64,000 nucleotides of DNA from an uncultured Niabella sp. (GTDB lineage Bacteria > Bacteroidota > Bacteroidia > Chitinophagales > Chitinophagaceae). Where the stretch lies: the NCBI GenBank assembly GCA_934486785.1, contig CAKSQK010000006.1, positions 62,001 through 126,000 of the forward strand, in the 5' to 3' direction. Made by a program: the position numbers and the translations under genes. Position 1 is the first letter of the stretch. Every line of letters starts with the position of its first letter. Positions 60,195-64,000 of this stretch are shown one piece after another. The notes under the pieces are model-generated. The model saw nothing but the letters and a program-made list of their open reading frames with translations. It made no database searches and had not been told where the DNA came from.

Positions 60195-60779
60195 ATGCAC
60201 AACCAATATGAAGCGCTGTGCCAGGTTTATCAATATCCCGCCCTTACACAGGCAGAATTAAAACAACTGTTTGCGGCGCATGAAAGAATTTCGTTTGCCA
60301 AAGGCGCGCTGATACTGAAAGAAGGCAGTGTGCCCAATGAATATTTTATCTTAGAAAGCGGCGTTGCACGATCGTATGTAATGGATTATAACGGCAACGA
60401 TATCACTACCAATTTTTTTACCTGCAACCAGGTGATCATTGAAGTGGCCTCGTTGTTTCAGCGAAGCAAATCAAAAGAAAATATTGAAGCCCTTACCGAT
60501 TGCAAATGCTGGAAGATCAATTTCGACAGGTTCCAGGAGTTATACCATTCAATCAAAAATTTTAACGAGTGGGGCCGCGCCTGGATGTCGAACAAGCTGT
60601 TTGAATTTAAACAGCGCTCGGTCGAAATGATCACCGACAGCGCTACCGACAGGTACCTGAAACTAATCAATGAAAACCCGGATGTGCTGCAATACGCGCC
60701 GTTAAAAAACATCGCAACTTATCTTGGGATTACTGATACTTCGCTCAGCCGCATCAGGAAAGAGATTTCTGTGAAGTAA
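60195..60779 (+). CDS. Crp/Fnr-family transcriptional regulator
   Basis: A 194-residue regulator. The N-terminal cyclic-nucleotide-binding-like beta barrel (residues 20-120; SFAKGALILKEGSVPNEYFILESGVARSYVMDYNGNDITTNFF) lacks the classical phosphate-binding Arg-Ala pair, so it may bind no cyclic nucleotide. The C-terminal helix-turn-helix is LKNIATYLGITDTSLSRIRKEI. This compact form is common in Bacteroidota. It starts 12 bp after the START-like gene. Confidence 0.9.
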   Translation: MHNQYEALCQVYQYPALTQAELKQLFAAHERISFAKGALILKEGSVPNEYFILESGVARSYVMDYNGNDITTNFFTCNQVIIEVASLFQRSKSKENIEALTDCKCWKINFDRFQELYHSIKNFNEWGRAWMSNKLFEFKQRSVEMITDSATDRYLKLINENPDVLQYAPLKNIATYLGITDTSLSRIRKEISVK

Positions 60780-60830
60780 CGCGGTGTAATTTTCTTGCCT
60801 TATGGCAAGCGTGTAGAAATCAGGCAGTAT

Positions 60831-60838
60831 TACTTTTG
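60831..60838 (+). promoter_or_regulatory. Candidate -7 box for the second START-like gene
   Basis: TACTTTTG fits TAnnTTTG and lies 42 bp before the ATG at 60881. No matching -33 element at standard spacing was found. Confidence 0.4.
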
Positions 60839-60880
60839 GTTGATCTGGCACAGCCATAATCCTTATTAATATCAGCAAAA

Positions 60881-61321
60881 ATGATCACACTTACATTTGA
60901 AAAATACATCAATGCGCCGGCACAAAAAGTGTGGCAGGTGTTGTGGAACGAAGATTCTTACCGGCAATGGACGGAAGCCTTTATGCCAGGATCACGCATG
61001 GTAAGCGACTGGAAGCCTGGCGGTAAAACCTATTTTTTAAGCCCCGAAGATGACGGTATGGTTGCCACCATCGAGTCGCTGAACGAACCATACGAAGTTG
61101 TGTTCAGGCAACTGGGAGAAGTAAACAAAGGCGTTGAAGATACCACGAGCGAAAAAGTACAGGCATACAATGGCTCCTATGAAAAATACTTTTTAACAGA
61201 AGTTGGCGGGCAAACCAGGTTGGTGGGCACTGTGGACACGCTGGAAGAATACAAACACATTATGGAAAGAGGTTTTACACAGGGCTTTGAAATTGTAAAA
61301 CGCCTATCTGAAAATAACTGA
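60881..61321 (+). CDS. SRPBCC/AHSA1-family START-like protein (2)
   Basis: A 146-residue helix-grip protein, with TFEKYINAPAQKVWQVLWNEDSYRQWTEAFMPGSRMVSDWKPGGKTYFLSPEDDG at the start and a long C-terminal helix. It differs clearly from the START-like protein upstream, so the two are not a recent duplication. Ligand unknown. It ends 3 bp before the next gene. Confidence 0.87.
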   Translation: MITLTFEKYINAPAQKVWQVLWNEDSYRQWTEAFMPGSRMVSDWKPGGKTYFLSPEDDGMVATIESLNEPYEVVFRQLGEVNKGVEDTTSEKVQAYNGSYEKYFLTEVGGQTRLVGTVDTLEEYKHIMERGFTQGFEIVKRLSENN

Positions 61322-61324
61322 GCC

Positions 61325-61897
61325 ATGGCAACTACAAATCATCCCGCTATACCCGGCCTGTCGGCGCCTGCAGGCAGAGCGTTGCAAGGTGCAGGAATTA
61401 AAACTTTAAAAGACCTGTCGGCTTTTTCTGAAAAAGAAATTTTAAAATTACACGAGGTAGGCCCCTCATCAATTCCTACATTAAAAAAAGCATTGCAGTC
61501 TGCCGGTTTGCATTTTAAAAAACCGAGAATGCAAAATGTAAAGGATATCAGCGCTTACATTGCATCGGCAGATGAAAAAGTACAGCCTGTTTTAATAACC
61601 ATCCGGCAGCAAATAGAAAAAACAATGCCCGGTGCGGTGGGCAGTATTTCTTATGGCATGCCTGCTTATAAGTATAAGGGCAAACCGCTGGCATATTTTG
61701 CGGCTAACAGAAACCACGTGGGTTTTTATCCCACACCCGGCCCCATTACTGCATTTGCAAAAGAACTGGAACTTTATGTTACGAGCAAAAGCGCGGTACA
61801 ATTTCCTTACAATAAAAAATTGCCGTTGCCGCTTATTACTGAAATGGTCAGGTTCAGGGCAGGGCAGATAGATGAAAGTATTAAAACCAATAGTTAA
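61325..61897 (+). CDS. DUF1801-type protein with N-terminal helix-hairpin-like domain
   Basis: A 190-residue protein of two parts. Residues 8-60 (IPGLSAPAGRALQGAGIKTLKDLSAFSEKEILKLHEVGPSSIPTLKKAL) resemble the helix-hairpin-helix domain of the RNA polymerase alpha C-terminus or DNA-repair proteins. Residues 70-185 form a YdhG/DUF1801 domain (ADEKVQPVLITIRQQIEKTMPGAVGSISYGMPAYKYKGKPLAYFAANRNHVGFYP), sometimes described as iron-chaperone-like. The fusion is not unusual in Bacteroidota, but its function is unknown. Confidence 0.84.
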   Translation: MATTNHPAIPGLSAPAGRALQGAGIKTLKDLSAFSEKEILKLHEVGPSSIPTLKKALQSAGLHFKKPRMQNVKDISAYIASADEKVQPVLITIRQQIEKTMPGAVGSISYGMPAYKYKGKPLAYFAANRNHVGFYPTPGPITAFAKELELYVTSKSAVQFPYNKKLPLPLITEMVRFRAGQIDESIKTNS

Positions 61898-61918
61898 AAA
61901 CCTTTTAATAAAACAATA

Positions 61919-62749
61919 ATGGCAAATAACATTTACACCTGCATTTGGTGCAACAACAATGCCGCCGCAATGGCTAAATTCTATATCGGAGTTTTTTCCG
62001 GTGCGAAAATAGTAGATGAAAACCCTATGGTTACCGTTATTGAAGTTGAAGGCCAGCATTTGATGCTGCTTAATGGCGGCAGCATATTTCGGCCAAACCC
62101 ATCTGTTTCTTTTATGGTGCTGTGCAGTTCAGCAGAGGAAGTAGAAAATCTTTACAATCAACTTGCAGAAGGCGGCAAACCGTTAATGGAGCTGGGCAAA
62201 TATCCCTGGAGCGATAAGTATGGCTGGATGGAAGATCAGTACGGTGTTTCCTGGCAGTTGTATTTGGGCGATAGCGGCAATGCTTTGCAAAAACTTGTTC
62301 CTACGCTAATGTTTACCGGTGCTAACAATGGAAAAGCAAAAGATGCGATTGCGTTTTATACAAAGTTATTTCCAAACTCCAGTGTAACAGGTATTCTGGA
62401 GTATTCCGGCAATGAAGGCGAACAGGCAGGAAATGTGCAAAACGCCCAGTTTAATATTGACGGTTTTACGCTTATGTGTATGGATAGCGGCCATGACCAC
62501 CAGTTTAATTTTACTGAAGGCATATCGCTGGTAGTAAATTGTAAAAACCAGGCAGAGATTGATCAATACTGGGATGCGCTTACTGCCGGCGGCGGAAAAG
62601 AAGGTATGTGCGGATGGCTAAAAGACAGGTATGGATTTAGCTGGCAGATTGTGCCGGAACATATGGGTGAGCTTATGCAATCAAAAGAAGCCAGGGATGC
62701 CCTGATGCAAATGAAAAAGATCAGCATTGCTGATCTGAATGCCCGCTAA
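61919..62749 (+). CDS. Tandem VOC (PhnB-like) domain protein
   Basis: A 276-residue protein made of two PhnB-type vicinal-oxygen-chelate domains of about 135 residues. The first is CIWCNNNAAAMAKFYIGVFSGAKIVDEN...EVEGQHLMLLNGG and the second TLMFTGANNGKAKDAIAFYTKLFPNSSVTGI...FNIDGFTLMCMDSGHDHQF. Each ends with the family pattern DRYGxSWQ. PhnB-like proteins rarely have a confirmed substrate. It ends the + strand group of four small stress-type genes. Confidence 0.88.
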   Translation: MANNIYTCIWCNNNAAAMAKFYIGVFSGAKIVDENPMVTVIEVEGQHLMLLNGGSIFRPNPSVSFMVLCSSAEEVENLYNQLAEGGKPLMELGKYPWSDKYGWMEDQYGVSWQLYLGDSGNALQKLVPTLMFTGANNGKAKDAIAFYTKLFPNSSVTGILEYSGNEGEQAGNVQNAQFNIDGFTLMCMDSGHDHQFNFTEGISLVVNCKNQAEIDQYWDALTAGGGKEGMCGWLKDRYGFSWQIVPEHMGELMQSKEARDALMQMKKISIADLNAR

Positions 62750-62796
62750 CAAAATGTTCAGGATTTTATAAATGTATTATATGGCCATTTTTTGTA

Positions 62797-62825
62797 GGCG
62801 TAGGCGCGTTGCATTGCAACGCGCC
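62797..62825. repeat. 29-bp hairpin at the left edge of the tandem array
   Basis: GTAGGCGCGTTGCA and its exact complement flank a single T, a 14-bp perfect stem with a minimal centre. The right arm is the beginning of the first array unit. The array may have grown from one arm of this palindrome. Confidence 0.75.
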
Positions 62826-63016
62826 TACAAATCCAATAACGCAACGTGCCTACGAATCCAATAACGCAACGCGCCTACAAATCCAATAACGCAACGCGCC
62901 TACGAATCCAATAACGCAACGCGCCTACAAATCCAATAACGCAACGTGCCTACGAATCCAATAACGCAACGCGCCTACAAATCCAATAACGCAACGCGCC
63001 TACGATGGTAATACAA
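62817..63016. repeat. 25-bp tandem repeat array, eight units with period-4 variation
   Basis: Eight consecutive 25-bp units begin with CAACGCGCCTAC or CAACGTGCCTAC and continue AAATCC or GAATCC then AATAACG. Variants alternate strictly: every second unit has GAATCC, and units 2 and 6 carry the GTG form, so units 1-4 equal units 5-8 over a 100-bp period. The last unit diverges after CTACGA, and a degenerate extra unit follows near 63014-63033. It fills the space between the VOC gene and the convergent DUF3037 gene. Confidence 0.92.
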
Positions 63017-63058
63017 TGCGACACGCCTACGCATTCGCTTTGTTTGTCAGATTGTGCT

Positions 63059-63448
63059 CTAATCATTCTTAACCATCTCGTTAAACAGCCGTTTTAAAGT
63101 ATCATCGTTATCATCTGCAAGGCCGGGGTGCACTTTACCTGTTTGAATAATGGTGCTGCGCGATGCCGTGAGCCAGCGGAACCTTTCCGGAACATCAAGC
63201 CGGGCTATGGGCCCGCCACTGGCATGGCCTGACGCGATGTTTTGGAAAGCAGCTAAGTTTTTACGGACCAGTTCTATATCTATATTAGGGAAAAGCGCCT
63301 GCAGCCGCGCTTCATTAATTTCGTAAAGGCATTTTAAAAATTTTGCTTTTTTACAAAACAGGATGATGCCGGTATTTATAAATTCTTCACGCTCCACGCG
63401 CGGCACTACGCGTATCACCGCATACTCATATAAGTGTTTCTTTTGCAT
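63059..63448 (-). CDS. DUF3037-family protein
   Basis: A 129-residue protein starting MQKKHLYEYAVIRVVPRVEREEFINTGIILFCKKAKFLKC, the typical DUF3037 opening. GPIARLDVPERFRWLTASRSTIIQTGKVHPGL is the second conserved block. Its role is unknown. The start overlaps the last 23 bp of the upstream HipA-like gene, a pairing that is common for this family and implies linked function. Confidence 0.9.
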   Translation of the reverse strand: MQKKHLYEYAVIRVVPRVEREEFINTGIILFCKKAKFLKCLYEINEARLQALFPNIDIELVRKNLAAFQNIASGHASGGPIARLDVPERFRWLTASRSTIIQTGKVHPGLADDNDDTLKRLFNEMVKND

Positions 63449-64000
63449 TTTGTGCCTCTTTTAAAAAGTGATGCGATTGTTGCCTGCGCTCTGTCAGGTA
63501 TTGAATGTAAAAGTCTTTAATTTCTTTAGCCGTTACGCCTTCATCCCAGTGCAGCCAGTCTTCAGGTATGGCAGTAACGATGGCTGCAATAGCCTCATCA
63601 GTGATCTGGTTTTTACACAACCTGTTGGCATCTTCCAGCAAGCCTGCCCAGGGCAATAATACATGATCTTTTACCTGTGCAAAAGGATTTAAAACTGAGC
63701 GGTTGCGGTTGTGCCAGTTGTGGTGAAAATATAAAGATGCGCCGTGATCGATCAGCCACAACTCATTGTTCCAGTAAAGCAGGTTGGGATTGCGTATGGT
63801 TCTGTCTACATTCTGCAGGTAAGCATCCAGCCATACAATTTGCGAGGCCAGCATTGCATCTGGCTGGTTCACTGTAATATCATAAGTGATGGAGCCCTGC
63901 AGGTAATGCAATGCCAGGTTCAGTCCAGTGCTGGCTTTCAGCAGGTCCTGTATTTCTTCATCGGGTTCGGTGCGGCCAAAGGCTTCATCCAGTTCGGCAA
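63426..64000 (-). CDS. HipA-like kinase-family protein (5' truncated by window edge)
   Basis: The frame is open to the right end of the window, so the N-terminus is missing. The visible 191 residues include ELDEAFGRTEPDEEIQDLLK at the window edge, SQIVWLDAYLQNVDRTIRNPNLL with the catalytic-loop-like Asp...Asn pattern, and LIDHGASLYFHHNW resembling the Mg-binding DHG/DFD segment of HipA kinases. A TTG at 63911 is probably internal. It is followed by an overlapping DUF3037 gene. Whether it phosphorylates a tRNA synthetase, as classical HipA does, is unknown. Confidence 0.82.
   Translation of the reverse strand, partial: AELDEAFGRTEPDEEIQDLLKASTGLNLALHYLQGSITYDITVNQPDAMLASQIVWLDAYLQNVDRTIRNPNLLYWNNELWLIDHGASLYFHHNWHNRNRSVLNPFAQVKDHVLLPWAGLLEDANRLCKNQITDEAIAAIVTAIPEDWLHWDEGVTAKEIKDFYIQYLTERRQQSHHFLKEAQNAKETLI

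Noticed and set aside
62817..63016. Regular repeats that could be taken for a CRISPR array
   Set aside because: Units are directly tandem at 25 bp with no unique spacers, and no cas gene is nearby.

Overview
The window is a chromosomal segment from a member of the Bacteroidota, most likely near Chitinophagaceae. The evidence is a SusC/SusD pair, a gldK-gldL-gldM-gldN gliding/type IX secretion cluster, a serine-palmitoyltransferase-like enzyme, long-tailed FtsZ and FtsQ, frequent TTG starts with few Shine-Dalgarno sites, and Bacteroidota-type promoter boxes (TAnnTTTG). The genus cannot be fixed from sequence reading alone.

Layout. (1) 1-10811: the distal division and cell wall (dcw) cluster on the + strand, mraY (cut by the window edge)-murD-ftsW-murG-murC-ftsQ-ftsA-ftsZ. 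(2) About 10.9-29.6 kb: a 12-gene carbohydrate island with susC, susD, two tandem apiosidase-like (GH140/DUF4038) enzymes, a GH2 beta-mannosidase, a lactonase-like protein, a sugar transporter, three sugar-acid enzymes, an FGGY kinase and an AraC regulator. (3) 29859-31118: serine-palmitoyltransferase-like enzyme. (4) 31189-37161, - strand: a small secreted protein, an outer-membrane barrel and gldN-M-L-K. (5) 37468-38377: an ECF-type membrane protein and a phosphoribosyltransferase. (6) 38520-48511: a respiratory complex I operon, nuoABCDHIJKLMN, with no nuoE, nuoF or nuoG. (7) 48.5-64 kb: mixed genes including an orphan membrane protein, a decayed higBA toxin-antitoxin locus, a metallopeptidase/propeller/barrel protein, a TamB-like giant, YggS, stress and START-like proteins, a Crp/Fnr regulator, a 25-bp tandem repeat array and a HipA-like/DUF3037 pair.

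Two observations stand out. First, the island is bounded by a direct repeat of about 134 bp made of the last codons of ftsZ plus its terminator (10771-10903 and 29636-29769, three differences by eye). This looks like insertion at the 3' end of an essential cell-division gene with restoration of the reading frame, yet no integrase is present. Second, the gene set fits a complete oxidative D-apiose pathway: apiosidases release apiose, a Gfo/Idh dehydrogenase makes the lactone, a lactonase gives apionate, an oxidoisomerase gives 3-oxo-isoapionate, a TIM-barrel decarboxylase gives L-erythrulose and an FGGY kinase phosphorylates it, with a dedicated transporter and regulator. The enzyme families are read from sequence; the exact substrates are inferred from family memory and gene context.

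Functional assignments rest on recognised motifs and family resemblance, without database searches. Start codons were re-chosen where signal peptides, promoter boxes or family N-termini argued against the longest reading frame.
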